This document shows positions 1 through 10,268 of a stretch of DNA of 64,000 nt, piece by piece. Position numbers and translations under genes: made by a program. Source of the DNA: an uncultured Stenotrophomonas sp. GTDB lineage: Bacteria > Pseudomonadota > Gammaproteobacteria > Xanthomonadales > Xanthomonadaceae. The stretch lies in the NCBI RefSeq assembly GCF_913778665.1, contig NZ_CAJYVQ010000012.1, forward strand, positions 406,267 through 470,266, written 5' to 3'. Every line of letters begins with the position of its first letter. Within the stretch, counting starts at the first letter, position 1. The notes beneath the pieces were generated by a model, which saw only the letters and a program-made list of their open reading frames with translations, had not been told where the DNA came from and did no database searches.

Positions 1-109
1 GCGCGTACAGCATCGCGGGGGTGCCTCGTGTGGAATGGGAAAAGTGCGGTTGCTTGGGAAACCGGCGCGCAGTGTAGCCGCACCGGCCTGTATCGGGTGT
101 GGGCGCGGG

Positions 110-832
110 TCAGCCGGGTGAGCCGGTGCGGATCACCACGTACTGCTTGCGGAATTCCAGCCCGGCCTGCGGCCAGCTGGCCGCGTAGGCGCGCAGCAGG
201 GGCAGGGCGGCTGCAAAGTCGTGGCCATTGACCCGGCAATCGGCCTCGCACAGGCCGTCGGCATCGCGCGAAGCGAACAGGCGGATGGCGAGGAACTGGC
301 GCGCCTTCAGCAGGTCGTCGAAGGCGTCCATGCTCTTGGTGAACAGGCAGCAGGGGCAGGAACCGTGGTCGTCCTCGCGGCAGGTGGAGGCATCCACCTC
401 CTGCGCGCGGTAGTGCGCCAACGGCCCCAGCACCACGGTGCGTTCGTGTTCCTCGCCGTCGTCGCTGGCCGGATAGGTCAGGCCCATCATCGGCATGCCC
501 TGTGCGTCTTCGGCGCCGATCGCGGTCTGCAGGGTCGCCAGGTCCACCCGCACCCAGGTCTGGAAGCCAGACTGCAGCGACGCCTGCTCATCGGCACCGT
601 TGGCGTGCTGGTACTCGAACAGGCCATCGGCGAACAGGGTGGGGTGCTGCGCCTCGATGACCGTGGAGGTCTGCCAGCCACCGTTGTCGCGCGCGTGTGC
701 CGCCATCGCATGCGGGGTCAGGCGCAGGCCGCTGTCCAGCAGCAGCGCGCCGCCGTCGACGCGGCTGGCGATGCCGGCGTCCTGCAGGACCTGCTGCAGC
801 AGCGGGAGGAGGGCGGTGGACGTCGTGGTCAT
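110..832 (-). CDS. Conserved hypothetical protein, 240 aa (DUF6348-like)
   Basis: A complete reading frame of 240 residues with coding-like composition and no signal peptide or membrane segment, so probably cytoplasmic. The middle holds a cysteine-rich patch around residues 150-165 (C-x6-C-P-C-C), which could bind metal but is not a motif I can assign. Overall the sequence resembles the uncharacterised DUF6348 family; that assignment is from memory of the family and is not certain. It lies 48 bases beyond the end of the next minus-strand gene, so the two may be co-transcribed. Function unknown. Confidence 0.7.
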   Translation of the reverse strand: MTTTSTALLPLLQQVLQDAGIASRVDGGALLLDSGLRLTPHAMAAHARDNGGWQTSTVIEAQHPTLFADGLFEYQHANGADEQASLQSGFQTWVRVDLATLQTAIGAEDAQGMPMMGLTYPASDDGEEHERTVVLGPLAHYRAQEVDASTCREDDHGSCPCCLFTKSMDAFDDLLKARQFLAIRLFASRDADGLCEADCRVNGHDFAAALPLLRAYAASWPQAGLEFRKQYVVIRTGSPG

Positions 833-880
833 GTCAGGCCTCTGGATGGATCGGGTGGAGCATCCAGGCCGGGCCTGGTG

Positions 881-1540
881 CTAGTGGTCGAGTGCTTCGC
901 GTTCTGCGCGATATCGCCGTGCGTCGGACTGCTGCTGCGGATCGTTGCCATGATCACGCAGCCAGGTATCCAGTTCACGGCGATAGTCCGCGCGGAAGTC
1001 GGCGTTGCCCGGGCTGAAATGCAGCTTGCGTGCAGCCACCTCCACCCGCTCGCGCGCGCTGGCGCGGGCCTGCGCGATGCCGTGTGGCGATTCATCGGTG
1101 AGGATGACGAAGTTGCGCGGGAAGCCCGGCGTGTACTTCACCACGAATGGCTGGTCCTGCGCCGGGATGCGGATCGCGTTCTCCAGCGGCCATAGCGAGG
1201 CGGTGTTGGTATGGAACACCACCTCCACGTCGCGGCCCTCGGCGGTACGCAGCACCGCTTCGTAGCGCCAGATGTACTGTTCGTTGAGCGTGGAATTGGT
1301 TTTCTCGGCCTTGACGATGACCGCTTCACCACGCTCGCCTGCCGCATTGAGGAAGGTGGCGTTGAGGAAGCTGCCGAGGAAGATGTTGAGCATCGCCAGC
1401 GGGAACACCACGATGGCGTAACCCGGAAAACGCCGCCACCACGAGACCAGCCCGGCCAGCACCATCGCTGCAAAGAACGTCAGCAGCGGATGCTGCGAGA
1501 TGAACCAGAGCAGGGCGGACAGGGCGGTGATCATGGTCAC
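881..1540 (-). CDS. Hypothetical inner-membrane protein, 219 aa
   Basis: The first 65 residues contain two hydrophobic segments (about 5-30 and 38-62) separated by a short basic stretch, followed by a soluble domain. The soluble part has a beta-rich pattern (repeated V/I/Y alternation around residues 70-130) that recalls DUF3592-type membrane-anchored domains, but I do not recognise the family with confidence. The C-terminal 50 residues are charged and probably helical. It ends close to the unknown 110-832 gene and begins 37 bases after glnS, so it may be read in the glnS transcript. Function unknown. Confidence 0.65.
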   Translation of the reverse strand: MTMITALSALLWFISQHPLLTFFAAMVLAGLVSWWRRFPGYAIVVFPLAMLNIFLGSFLNATFLNAAGERGEAVIVKAEKTNSTLNEQYIWRYEAVLRTAEGRDVEVVFHTNTASLWPLENAIRIPAQDQPFVVKYTPGFPRNFVILTDESPHGIAQARASARERVEVAARKLHFSPGNADFRADYRRELDTWLRDHGNDPQQQSDARRYRAEREALDH

Positions 1541-1577
1541 GGTCGTGCGGGCGCCGCGCGGGCGCCCGCGCAGCTCC

Positions 1578-3326
<1,749 letters not shown>

Positions 3327-3370
3327 GAGTCTGGGGCGAAAAAGGGCAGAAAGACCAACAGTCTAGCGCG

Positions 3371-3504
3371 TACCGGGCAGGGCTGCCCGGTGGGCCAGGG
3401 GGTTGCCGGCCAGCGCCCGGCACTACCCCCACCCTCCAGGGTGGTCGGCCGGCAGATTGGGGATCCACGCGTAGATGGATAGTGCCGGCCGCTGGCCGGC
3501 AGAA
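3371..3504. repeat. SMAG/REP-like stem-loop cluster upstream of glnS
   Basis: Between glnS and the DUF2007 gene lie a small hairpin (3371-3391), a SMAG element in reverse orientation (3402-3426, ending CACTAC) and another forward (3480-3504, AGTGCCGGCCGCTGGCCGG). Each has a GTAG-type head and a GC-rich stem. SMAG elements are the REP-like repeats described in S. maltophilia; a head-to-head pair can form one long cruciform or RNA hairpin. Confidence 0.75.
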
Positions 3505-3564
3505 CGCAGCACCGGCATTCAGGCCCCGGGCGTATGCTGGACCCCTGTCCCATGGAGCCGCCCC

Positions 3565-3828
3565 ATGCACATCGTGTACAAGGCCGACAACCTGTTCGAC
3601 GCCCACCTGGTCAAGCACGCGCTGGAAGACGCCGGCATTCCGGCCTTCGTGTTCGGCGAGTCGCTGCTGGGCGGCATGGGCGAGCTGCCGCTGTTCGGTG
3701 TGCTGCGGGTCGGCATCCCGGATGCGGCGCGCCCGCAGGCGGAGGACATCGTGGCCGCGCTGGACTTGGGCCAGGCCCCCTCCGACCCCATTTCAGATGC
3801 CGACGACATTGCCGGCCTGCCGGCGTAG
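3565..3828 (+). CDS. DUF2007 domain-containing protein, 87 aa
   Basis: Small soluble protein. The sequence begins MHIVYKADNLFDAHLVKHAL, the signature of the DUF2007 (signal-transducing-protein-like) family, a single alpha-beta fold related to PII-type ferredoxin-like domains. The ATG at 3565 is preferred over upstream in-frame ATG at 3475 because a GGAG sits about nine bases before it and the family starts here. Its stop is nine bases before msrA, so the two are very likely co-transcribed. Its partner is unknown; pairing with MsrA hints at a housekeeping or stress role but that is inference. Confidence 0.85.
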   Translation: MHIVYKADNLFDAHLVKHALEDAGIPAFVFGESLLGGMGELPLFGVLRVGIPDAARPQAEDIVAALDLGQAPSDPISDADDIAGLPA

Positions 3829-3837
3829 GAGCGCATC

Positions 3838-4524
3838 ATGTTGGGAATTGGACAGGGCATCCTCGGCATCGGGGCCTTCAAGCAGCGCCTGCCGCGCGCT
3901 GAAGAGGCGCTGCCGGGGCGCGAGCAGCCGTTGCCGCTGCACAGCAACCAGCACTTTGTGAACAGCCATCCGCTGAAGGACCGCTTCGCCGGCCTGCAGC
4001 AGATCCGTTTCGCGCTGGGCTGCTTCTGGGGCGCCGAGCGCAAGTTCTGGACCGAGCCGGGCGTGTACAGCACCTCGGTGGGCTATGCCGGTGGTATCAC
4101 CCCGAACCCGACCTATGAAGAGGTCTGCTCGGGCCTGACCGGGCACACCGAAGTGGTGCAGGTGGTGTTCGATCCAGCGGTGGTGAGCCTGGAGCGCTTG
4201 CTGCAGCTGTTCTGGGAGAGCCACGACCCGACCCAGGGCATGCGCCAGGGCAACGACACCGGCACCCAGTACCGCTCGGCGATCCACGCCACCGACGAGG
4301 CCCAGTACAAGGCAGCGCTGGCCAGCCGCGAGGCATACCAGGCCCAACTGGATGCGGCCGGTTACGGCCCGATCACCACCGAGATCGTGTATCCGGCGCC
4401 CGAGTACTACTACGCCGAGGACTATCACCAGCAGTACCTGGCGAAGAACCCGAACGGTTACTGCGGTATCGGCGGCACCGGCGTGAGCTGCCCGATCGGA
4501 TTGGATGTGGAGGCGCCGCGCTGA
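3838..4524 (+). CDS. msrA: Peptide-methionine (S)-S-oxide reductase MsrA
   Basis: Reduces methionine-S-sulfoxide in proteins and free methionine, repairing oxidative damage in the cytoplasm with thioredoxin as reductant. The catalytic motif GCFWG is present at residues 61-65 and the resolving-cysteine tail [13 protein letters not shown] is near the C-terminus. Length 228 residues, with an N-terminal extension of about 55 residues as in the E. coli long form. GGAG at 3829-3832 serves as ribosome binding site. It is the second gene after the DUF2007 protein, and its transcript probably ends at the hairpin near 4768-4800. Confidence 0.96.
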   Translation: MLGIGQGILGIGAFKQRLPRAEEALPGREQPLPLHSNQHFVNSHPLKDRFAGLQQIRFALGCFWGAERKFWTEPGVYSTSVGYAGGITPNPTYEEVCSGLTGHTEVVQVVFDPAVVSLERLLQLFWESHDPTQGMRQGNDTGTQYRSAIHATDEAQYKAALASREAYQAQLDAAGYGPITTEIVYPAPEYYYAEDYHQQYLAKNPNGYCGIGGTGVSCPIGLDVEAPR

Positions 4525-4602
4525 CGCGCGATGGTCCGCCTGCGGCGGGCAGAAGCCAAAGCCAAAGCCAAAGCCAAAGCGGTCCTGGGTTGCTGTGGGT
4601 TT

Positions 4603-4705
4603 GGCGGGACGGGTACAGATGGCGGGACACGCCGTAAACCCATCCCTGGGGCTCGGCCACGGCATCCATGCCGTGGACGGTCCCGCCATCTGCACCCGTC
4701 CCGCC
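4603..4705. repeat. Long inverted-repeat intergenic element, copy 1
   Basis: Arms 4603-4628 and 4680-4705 are 26 bases each and complementary with one mismatch. The loop holds a core starting CGCCGTAAACCCATCCCTGG and a small inner hairpin (GGCATCCATGCC type). The downstream flank ACAGTTCCCCGGTGACGG recurs in altered form beside other copies at about 33557-33583 and 33721-33745. Confidence 0.75.
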
Positions 4706-4767
4706 TTCGACAGTTCCCCGGTGACGGTGGGCAACAGCATGGGGTTACTGACGACCTGAAAGAAAAC

Positions 4768-4800
4768 AAAAAGGACGCGGCATTCGCCGCGTCCTTTTTG
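4768..4800. terminator. Bidirectional rho-independent terminator
   Basis: GGACGCGGC (4773-4781), loop ATTC, GCCGCGTCC (4786-4794), with A-rich sequence before and T-rich after, so it works on both strands between the convergent msrA and tal genes. Confidence 0.85.
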
Positions 4801-4817
4801 TTTGTGAGCACGCGTAG

Positions 4818-4885
4818 CGCGGGAGTGTCCGCCGCATGGATGCGGCGGCCAAGCCTCCAGGGATGGATTCACGGCGTCTCCCGCG
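4818..4885. repeat. Long inverted-repeat intergenic element, copy 2 (inverted)
   Basis: Short outer arms CGCGGGAG (4818-4825) and CTCCCGCG (4878-4885). Read on the minus strand the inside matches the core of copy 1, including the CCATCCCTGG block and the GCCGCATCCATGCGGC hairpin. Confidence 0.65.
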
Positions 4886-4925
4886 AGCCCAACCCGCCCG
4901 ACCCAGCGCGGCTGTTGCTCCAGCA

Positions 4926-4950
4926 GTCAGTCGAGCAAGCTCGACTCTAC
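4926..4950 (-). repeat. SMAG element
   Basis: On the minus strand it begins GTAGAGTCGAGCTTGCTCGA, a GTAG head followed by a 7-bp stem with a short loop. It lies about 40 bases past the 3' end of tal. Confidence 0.7.
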
Positions 4951-4989
4951 AAAGCCCCCCGCCACGAGGGGCTCAGCCGTTGGCTGGAA

Positions 4990-5946
4990 TCACAGTTCCG
5001 AGCGGATCCGCTCGCGCAGCGCTTCCAGATCCTTGGCGAACGCATCGATGCCGGTCGCCAGCTTCTCGGTCGCCATCGGATCGGCGGCCAGGTCGGCGGC
5101 GAACTTCGCTGCGTCGATCGGGGTCACCGCTGCGCCGTCGGCGGCACCGGCCGCCAGCTTGCGCGGTAGCTCACCATGGTCGGCGTCCAGCTTTTCCAGC
5201 AGGTCCGGCGAAATCGTCAGGCGGTCGCAGCCGGCCAGCGCTTCGATCTGCGCGGTGGAACGGAACGACGCGCCCATCACCACGGTCGGCGAACCGCGGC
5301 GCTTGAATTCGGCATACACGCCGCGCACGAACTTCACGCCCGGGTCTTCGTCGATGGTGGCCGGGGTCTGGCCGTTGGCTACGTACCAGTCGAGGATGCG
5401 GCCGACGAACGGCGAGATCAGGAACGCGCCGGCTTCGCTGCAGGCCAGCGCCTGGGTCGGGTTGAAGATCAGGGTCAGGTTGCAGTCGATGCCTTCGGCC
5501 TGCAGCACGCGCGCCGCTTCCACGCCTTCCCAGGTCGCGGCGATCTTGATCAGGATCTTCTCGCGCGGCACACCGGCATCGGCGTACATCTGGATGAACT
5601 GGCGGGCCTTGGCCACGGTGGCGGCGGTGTCATGGGCCTGGTCGGCGTCCACTTCGGTGGATACGCGGCCCGGCACCAGCGTGCTCAGCAGCGCGCCGAC
5701 GCCGATGGTCAGGCGGTCGGCCACGGCGTGCACCACGGCCTCGCGGTCGCCGGTCTGCTGGCGGCCCCAGGCCAGTTCGCGTTCGATCAGCTCGGCGTAG
5801 ACCGGCAGGTCCAGCGCCTTCTTCACCAGGGTCGGGTTGGTGGTGCAGTCCACCGGCTGCAGGCGCTTGATGGCGTCGTAGTCACCGGTATCGGCAACGA
5901 CCACGGACAGTTCGCGCAGCTGGGACAGTTTGGACGGGGTACTCAT
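4990..5946 (-). CDS. tal: Transaldolase
   Basis: Transfers a dihydroxyacetone unit between sugar phosphates in the non-oxidative pentose phosphate pathway; cytoplasmic. The 318-residue length fits the TalB subfamily. Family signatures are the N-terminal DCTTNPTL, the Schiff-base lysine in [11 protein letters not shown] and the phosphate-binding motif around ASFRSTAQI. It is separated from rnk by 50 bases and reads the same way, so co-transcription is possible. The 3' side ends in repeats and the shared terminator with msrA. Confidence 0.96.
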   Translation of the reverse strand: MSTPSKLSQLRELSVVVADTGDYDAIKRLQPVDCTTNPTLVKKALDLPVYAELIERELAWGRQQTGDREAVVHAVADRLTIGVGALLSTLVPGRVSTEVDADQAHDTAATVAKARQFIQMYADAGVPREKILIKIAATWEGVEAARVLQAEGIDCNLTLIFNPTQALACSEAGAFLISPFVGRILDWYVANGQTPATIDEDPGVKFVRGVYAEFKRRGSPTVVMGASFRSTAQIEALAGCDRLTISPDLLEKLDADHGELPRKLAAGAADGAAVTPIDAAKFAADLAADPMATEKLATGIDAFAKDLEALRERIRSEL

Positions 5947-5996
5947 TACGGCTCCTGGTGCAGGGGGATCGAGTCGCGCGCGGTGCGCAGCGGTAA

Positions 5997-6401
5997 TCAG
6001 GGGCGGTCGTTGTGGACCGCGGTCACGCGCAGGCGCAGCTTGCGGCCGCCGGGCGCGTTCCAGTCGATGCTCTGGCCGACCGACAGGCCGAGCAGCGCGC
6101 TGCCGACCGGGGCCAGCACGGAAACCTTGCCTTCGTCGACGTTGGCTTCGCGGGGGAAGACCAGGGTCAGGATGTGCGTCTCGCCCGACACTTCATCTTC
6201 GCACTCCACGCGCGAATGCATCATGACGATGCCTTCGGGAATCTGGTCCGGTGCCAGCACGGTGGCCCGGTTGAGTTCTTCGGCAAGCGCGAGCGCGGCA
6301 GGCGTCTGGCTCAGCGCAGGGGATTCGAGCATGGCATCCAGGCGGTCCATGTCGAAGGTGGAAACGGTGATCGACGGCGGCAGGCCGCTGGCGGTGTTCA
6401 T
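5997..6401 (-). CDS. rnk: Nucleoside diphosphate kinase regulator (GreA/GreB C-terminal-like)
   Basis: 134 residues. The second half is a GreA/GreB C-terminal FKBP-like domain ([19 protein letters not shown]), preceded by a short helical N-terminal part, as in Rnk, which binds RNA polymerase near the secondary channel and affects nucleotide pools. Start chosen at 6401 because the minus strand has AAGGAGCTTCACC directly before this ATG; the upstream in-frame ATG at 6431 lacks a ribosome binding site. The call rests on fold signature and length; a generic GreA/GreB-family elongation-factor-like protein is the alternative. Confidence 0.88.
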   Translation of the reverse strand: MNTASGLPPSITVSTFDMDRLDAMLESPALSQTPAALALAEELNRATVLAPDQIPEGIVMMHSRVECEDEVSGETHILTLVFPREANVDEGKVSVLAPVGSALLGLSVGQSIDWNAPGGRKLRLRVTAVHNDRP

Positions 6402-6524
6402 GGTGAAGCTCCTTGGTTGAAAGCCATGCAAAAGGCGGCACCTGCTGGCGCCGCCTGTCTGTATTGTGGGGACAAATGCGGCCGGAATCGACTCCTGCCG
6501 ATTCCAGGCCGATGCTGCGGGGGC

Positions 6525-7487
6525 TCAGTCGTTCAGCGCGGGGCCGGACAGGGCGGTCGCCTCGTCGGAGGCATTCACCGCATCGAGGGTGAACAGTGCC
6601 TGCGGCAGGCGCTTGAACTGGTTGGCCAGTTCCATCAGGAAGTCGTTCATCGCCGAGCTGCGGCGCCAGATCATTGCGATGCGGCGGCTGGGCCGGCCTT
6701 CGCCGGTGAAATCAAGCAGGCGGATGTTGTTCGAGCGCGGCACCGGCGGCTGCACCGACAGGCTGGGCAGCAGGGTGATGCCCACGTCGGCGGCGACCAT
6801 CTGCCGCAGCGTCTCCAGGCTGGTGGCGCGGAACTCGGATTTCTCGTTGGCGCCGAACAGGCGGCACACTTCCAGCGCCTGGTCGCGCAGGCAATGCCCA
6901 TCTTCCAGCAGCAGCAGCTTCTGCGTGGCCAGTTCCTGCACGTCCAGATGCTCGCGGCGGGCCAGCGGGTGGCGCCCGGACACGGCCAGCAGGAACGGCT
7001 CCTCGAACAGGAATTCGGCGTGCAGCTGGTCGTCGATCACCGGCAGCGCCAGCAGTGCGGCATCCAGCTTGCCTTCGCGCAGGCGGTCCAGCAGCACGTC
7101 GCTCTTTTCCTCGACCAGCAGCAGTTCCAGCTCCGGGAATCGATCGCGGATGCGCGGGATCACATGAGGCAGCAGATACGGGCCCAGGGTCGGGAAAATC
7201 CCCAGGCGCACCGTACCGGCTTCCGGATCGCGGCTGCGTCGCGCCGCTTCCTTCAGCTGCTCGACTTCGGACACGATCACCCGCGCCCGTGCTGCAGCCT
7301 CCTGGCCGGCCGGGGTCAGCATCACCTTGCGCGGTGCGCGTTCCACCAGCGGCAGGCCCAGTTCCTCTTCCAGCTTGCGGATCTGGGTGGACAGCGTGGG
7401 CTGGCTGACGAAGCAGGAGGCGGCAGCCCGGCCGAAATGCTTGTGCTCGGCCAAGGCTACCAGGTACTTCAGATCACGTAGGTTCAT
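6525..7487 (-). CDS. oxyR: LysR-family hydrogen peroxide sensor OxyR
   Basis: Activates antioxidant genes on oxidation by H2O2. Residues 1-60 form the winged helix-turn-helix (KHFGRAAASCFVSQPTLSTQ); the rest is the periplasmic-binding-like sensor domain. The two redox cysteines sit in GHCLRDQALEVCRLFG, nine residues apart as in E. coli Cys199/Cys208. The gene follows ahpF with an 85-base gap in the same direction, the ahpC-ahpF-oxyR arrangement known from Xanthomonas, so the sensor is probably co-expressed with its targets. A matching OxyR site lies upstream of ahpC. Confidence 0.95.
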   Translation of the reverse strand: MNLRDLKYLVALAEHKHFGRAAASCFVSQPTLSTQIRKLEEELGLPLVERAPRKVMLTPAGQEAAARARVIVSEVEQLKEAARRSRDPEAGTVRLGIFPTLGPYLLPHVIPRIRDRFPELELLLVEEKSDVLLDRLREGKLDAALLALPVIDDQLHAEFLFEEPFLLAVSGRHPLARREHLDVQELATQKLLLLEDGHCLRDQALEVCRLFGANEKSEFRATSLETLRQMVAADVGITLLPSLSVQPPVPRSNNIRLLDFTGEGRPSRRIAMIWRRSSAMNDFLMELANQFKRLPQALFTLDAVNASDEATALSGPALND

Positions 7488-7572
7488 CCTTACACCCCAG
7501 GGGTAACGGACCGGCTGACGGCGTGGTTACCCGACAGGCAGACAATATTCCCGGTGATCTGGGAACGGTGGA

Positions 7573-9165
7573 TCAGGCCGCTTCAGCAACGGCACCGCTG
7601 CTGTTGCTCACCGACGAGCGGATCAGGTGGTCGAACGCGCTCAGTGCGGCGGTCGAGCCGGCGCCCATGGCGATGATGATCTGCTTGTAGGGCACCGTCG
7701 TGCAATCGCCAGCAGCGAACACACCCGGCAGGTTGGTCTGGCCGCGGTCGTCGATGACCACCTCGCCACGCGGCGAAAGCGCCACCACATCCTTCAGCCA
7801 CTCGGTGTTGGGCAGCAGGCCGATCTGTACGAAGATGCCTTCCAGCTCGACGCGGTGGGCATCGCCGCCGACGCGGTCCTTGTAGACCAGGCCGGTGACC
7901 TTGCTGCCGTCGCCCAGCACTTCGGTGGTCTGCGCGCTGGTCAGCACGGTGACGTTGCCTAGGCTGCGCAGTTTCTTCTGCAGCACTTCGTCGGCGCGCA
8001 GGCTGGAATCGAACTCCAGCAGGGTCACATGCGACACGATGCCGGCCAGGTCGATGGCCGCTTCGACGCCAGAGTTGCCACCGCCGATCACTGCCACGCG
8101 CTTGCCCTTGAACAGCGGGCCATCGCAGTGCGGGCAGTAGGCCACGCCCTTGTTGCGGTACTGGTCCTCGCCCGGCACGTTCATCTGCCGCCAGCGCGCG
8201 CCGGTGGACAGGATCACCGAACGCGACTTCAGCACCGCGCCATTCTCCAGCTGCACCTTCACCAGGCCGTCTTCACCGGCCGGCAACAGCGCGCTGGCAC
8301 GCTGCAGGTTCATGATGTCCACCTCGTACTCGCGCACGTGCTGTTCCAGCGCCGTGGCCAGCTTCGGGCCTTCGGTCTCCTTCACCGAGATGAAGTTCTC
8401 GATCGCCATGGTGTCCAGCACCTGGCCACCGAAGCGCTCGGCGGCGATACCGGTACGGATGCCCTTGCGCGCGGCGTAGATCGCCGCAGCCGCGCCGGCC
8501 GGGCCACCGCCGACCACCAGCACGTCGAAGGCGTCCTTGGCGTCGATCTTCTCGGCATCGCGCTTGCCGGCATTGGTGTCCAGCTTGGCCACGATCTGCT
8601 CCAAGGTCATGCGGCCCTGGTCGAACACTTCACCGTTGAGGTACACGGTGGGCACAGACATGATCTCGCGCTTCTCCACTTCGTCCTGGAACAGCGCGCC
8701 GTCGATGGCCACGTGCTGGATGCGCGGATTAAGCACGGCAGCCAGGTTCAGCGCCTGCACCACGTCCGGGCAGTTCTGGCAGGACAGCGAGAAGTAGGTT
8801 TCGAAGCGGTAGTCGCCTTCCAGGCTCTGCACCTGCTCGATCAGCTCGGCAGTGGCTTTGGACGGATGGCCGCCGACCTGCAGCAGCGCCAGCACCAGCG
8901 AGGTGAACTCGTGGCCCATCGGCAGACCGGCGAAGGTCAGGTGGATGTCCTGGCCCGGGGTGCCGAGGTCGAAAGACGGCACACGGCCCTGGCCGTCGCG
9001 CAGGACCTGCAGCGAGATCTTGTCAGACAGGCTTTCCAGGGCCTGCAGCAGGTCCAGCATTTCCTGCGACTTGGCACCGTCATCGGCGTGTGCGGTGATC
9101 TGGATCGGGCGGGTCACGCGCTCCAGATAGGTCTTCAGCTGCGACTGCAGGTTGGCGTCCAACAT
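7573..9165 (-). CDS. ahpF: Alkyl hydroperoxide reductase subunit F
   Basis: FAD- and NADH-dependent disulfide reductase that regenerates AhpC. 530 residues: an N-terminal tandem thioredoxin-fold domain with CQNC at 129-132, an FAD domain with [17 protein letters not shown], an NADH-binding domain with [16 protein letters not shown], and the redox CPHC in [12 protein letters not shown]. All four half-cystine positions of the family are present. It follows ahpC after 215 bases that contain strong hairpins, so AhpF may be made in smaller amounts than AhpC from one promoter; that is inference. Confidence 0.97.
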   Translation of the reverse strand: MLDANLQSQLKTYLERVTRPIQITAHADDGAKSQEMLDLLQALESLSDKISLQVLRDGQGRVPSFDLGTPGQDIHLTFAGLPMGHEFTSLVLALLQVGGHPSKATAELIEQVQSLEGDYRFETYFSLSCQNCPDVVQALNLAAVLNPRIQHVAIDGALFQDEVEKREIMSVPTVYLNGEVFDQGRMTLEQIVAKLDTNAGKRDAEKIDAKDAFDVLVVGGGPAGAAAAIYAARKGIRTGIAAERFGGQVLDTMAIENFISVKETEGPKLATALEQHVREYEVDIMNLQRASALLPAGEDGLVKVQLENGAVLKSRSVILSTGARWRQMNVPGEDQYRNKGVAYCPHCDGPLFKGKRVAVIGGGNSGVEAAIDLAGIVSHVTLLEFDSSLRADEVLQKKLRSLGNVTVLTSAQTTEVLGDGSKVTGLVYKDRVGGDAHRVELEGIFVQIGLLPNTEWLKDVVALSPRGEVVIDDRGQTNLPGVFAAGDCTTVPYKQIIIAMGAGSTAALSAFDHLIRSSVSNSSGAVAEAA

Positions 9166-9236
9166 GGTCTTCTCCTGGCTTCAGGCAAACAGGGGGCGTG
9201 GCACCGCTGTGAAAGGTAGCGGACCAGCGAGTGATA

Positions 9237-9366
9237 GGGGTGAACCCAAGAGGGCAGCGCGGACCTGTGGAAGGGGCGATGCGGGCGCGGCCGTCTTGGG
9301 TTCACCCCCACGCCGGCGGGGGACCGGCACGGGGATGAAGAGCGCTCCGTGGCGTGGGGCCACGGC
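9237..9366. promoter_or_regulatory. Hairpins in the ahpC-ahpF intergenic region
   Basis: A perfect 15-bp inverted repeat has arms 9237-9251 and 9294-9308 (GGGGTGAACCCAAGA and its complement) with a 42-base loop. A second hairpin CCGTGG-CGTGG-GGCCACGG type lies near 9347-9366. Neither has a T tract, so attenuation, mRNA protection or processing is more likely than full termination. Confidence 0.55.
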
Positions 9367-9380
9367 GCGCCGGTACTGCC

Positions 9381-9944
9381 TTAGATCTTGCCGACCAAGT
9401 CCAGCGACGGGGTCAGGGTCTTCTCGCCTTCCTTCCACTTGGCCGGGCACACCTGGTTCGGGTTGGCGGCGGTGAACTGGGCAGCCTTCAGCTTGCGCAG
9501 GGTCTCGGACACGTCACGGGCGATCTCGTTGGAATGGATCTCCAGGGTCTTGATCACGCCTTCCGGGTTGATGATGAAGGTGCCGCGCAGGGCCAGGCCT
9601 TCTTCTTCGATGTGTACGCCGAAGGCGCGGGTCAGCTGGTGGGTCGGGTCGCCGACCAGCGGGAACTGGGCCTTGCCGACGGCCGGCGAGGTTTCGTGCC
9701 ACACCTTGTGCGAGAAGTGGGTATCGGTGGTGACGATGTAGACCTCGGCGCCGGCCTTCTTGAACTCGGCGTAGTGGTCAGCGGCGTCTTCGATCTCGGT
9801 CGGGCAGTTGAAGGTGAAGGCTGCCGGCATGAAGATCAGGACCGACCACTGGCCCTTCAGGGTGCTGTCGGAGACCTTGATGAACTCGCCATTCAGGTAA
9901 GCATTGGCTTCGAACGGCTGGATCTGGGTGTTGATCAGGGACAT
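9381..9944 (-). CDS. ahpC: Alkyl hydroperoxide reductase subunit C (peroxiredoxin)
   Basis: Typical 2-Cys peroxiredoxin that reduces H2O2 and organic hydroperoxides in the cytoplasm. 187 residues; peroxidatic Cys47 in FTFNCPTEIED and resolving Cys166 in NQVCPAKW, both at the standard positions. AGAGGAAA before the ATG serves as ribosome binding site. First gene of the ahpC-ahpF-oxyR set. A near-consensus OxyR operator lies 79-111 bases upstream of the start codon. Confidence 0.97.
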   Translation of the reverse strand: MSLINTQIQPFEANAYLNGEFIKVSDSTLKGQWSVLIFMPAAFTFNCPTEIEDAADHYAEFKKAGAEVYIVTTDTHFSHKVWHETSPAVGKAQFPLVGDPTHQLTRAFGVHIEEEGLALRGTFIINPEGVIKTLEIHSNEIARDVSETLRKLKAAQFTAANPNQVCPAKWKEGEKTLTPSLDLVGKI

Positions 9945-10022
9945 CGTTTTTCCTCTGGGTGAAGGGGAGTGGGTGAATCGACAGGAGCTAGGTTACCGAT
10001 TCAATTGTGATAAGAACAATCC

Positions 10023-10055
10023 ATTGATTGCATCTATTTGATAGTTTCAGTCTAT
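10023..10055 (-). promoter_or_regulatory. OxyR binding site upstream of ahpC
   Basis: Read on the minus strand the 33 bases contain four correctly spaced quarter sites ATAG, CTAT, ATAG and CAAT, each 10-11 bases apart. They match the tetrameric OxyR consensus (ATAGnTnnnAnCTAT twice) with about two mismatches. Position directly upstream of a candidate -35 fits an activator. Confidence 0.85.
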
Positions 10056-10231
10056 CAAAATGCACTGAGCAGGCACTGAACCCGGCTGCCTCCATCCTGC
10101 AACTGCCTGTGTGGCAAGGGAAATCTCCCCGGGGCACCGAACGGGGCCGATAGCCGCGCCTTATCCCCTTTGGCAACACCTGAACGGATTCCAGCTTTTG
10201 CAGAGCCGGGCCCATGCTTCGGCTGCGGGTG

Positions 10232-10259
10232 GAGCAGCCGAGCGTGGGCTCGGCTCTAC
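10232..10259 (-). repeat. SMAG element upstream of prmC
   Basis: On the minus strand it begins GTAGAGCCGAGCCCACGCTC and folds as GAGCCGAG/CTCGGCT. It ends nine bases before the prmC start codon, so the hairpin could affect prmC translation. Confidence 0.75.
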
Positions 10260-10268
10260 AATTGCGGC

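Larger units (their letters stand above)
4525..4989. other. Repeat-rich intergenic region between msrA and tal
   Basis: 465 bases with no credible gene. In order: four tandem GCCAAA hexamers (about 4555-4579), a 26-bp-arm inverted repeat (4603-4705), a bidirectional terminator hairpin (4768-4800), a second copy of the same repeat family in opposite orientation (4818-4885) and a SMAG stem-loop (4926-4950). The two flanking genes converge here. Confidence 0.8.
9945..10268. other. Divergent regulatory region between ahpC and prmC
   Basis: 324 bases without a gene. AT-rich around 9985-10070, where the OxyR site lies, then GC-rich with a SMAG stem-loop just before prmC. On the ahpC side TTGTTC (10016-10011) is followed 18 bases later by TAACCT, a weak -35/-10 candidate directly after the OxyR site. 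Confidence 0.7.
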
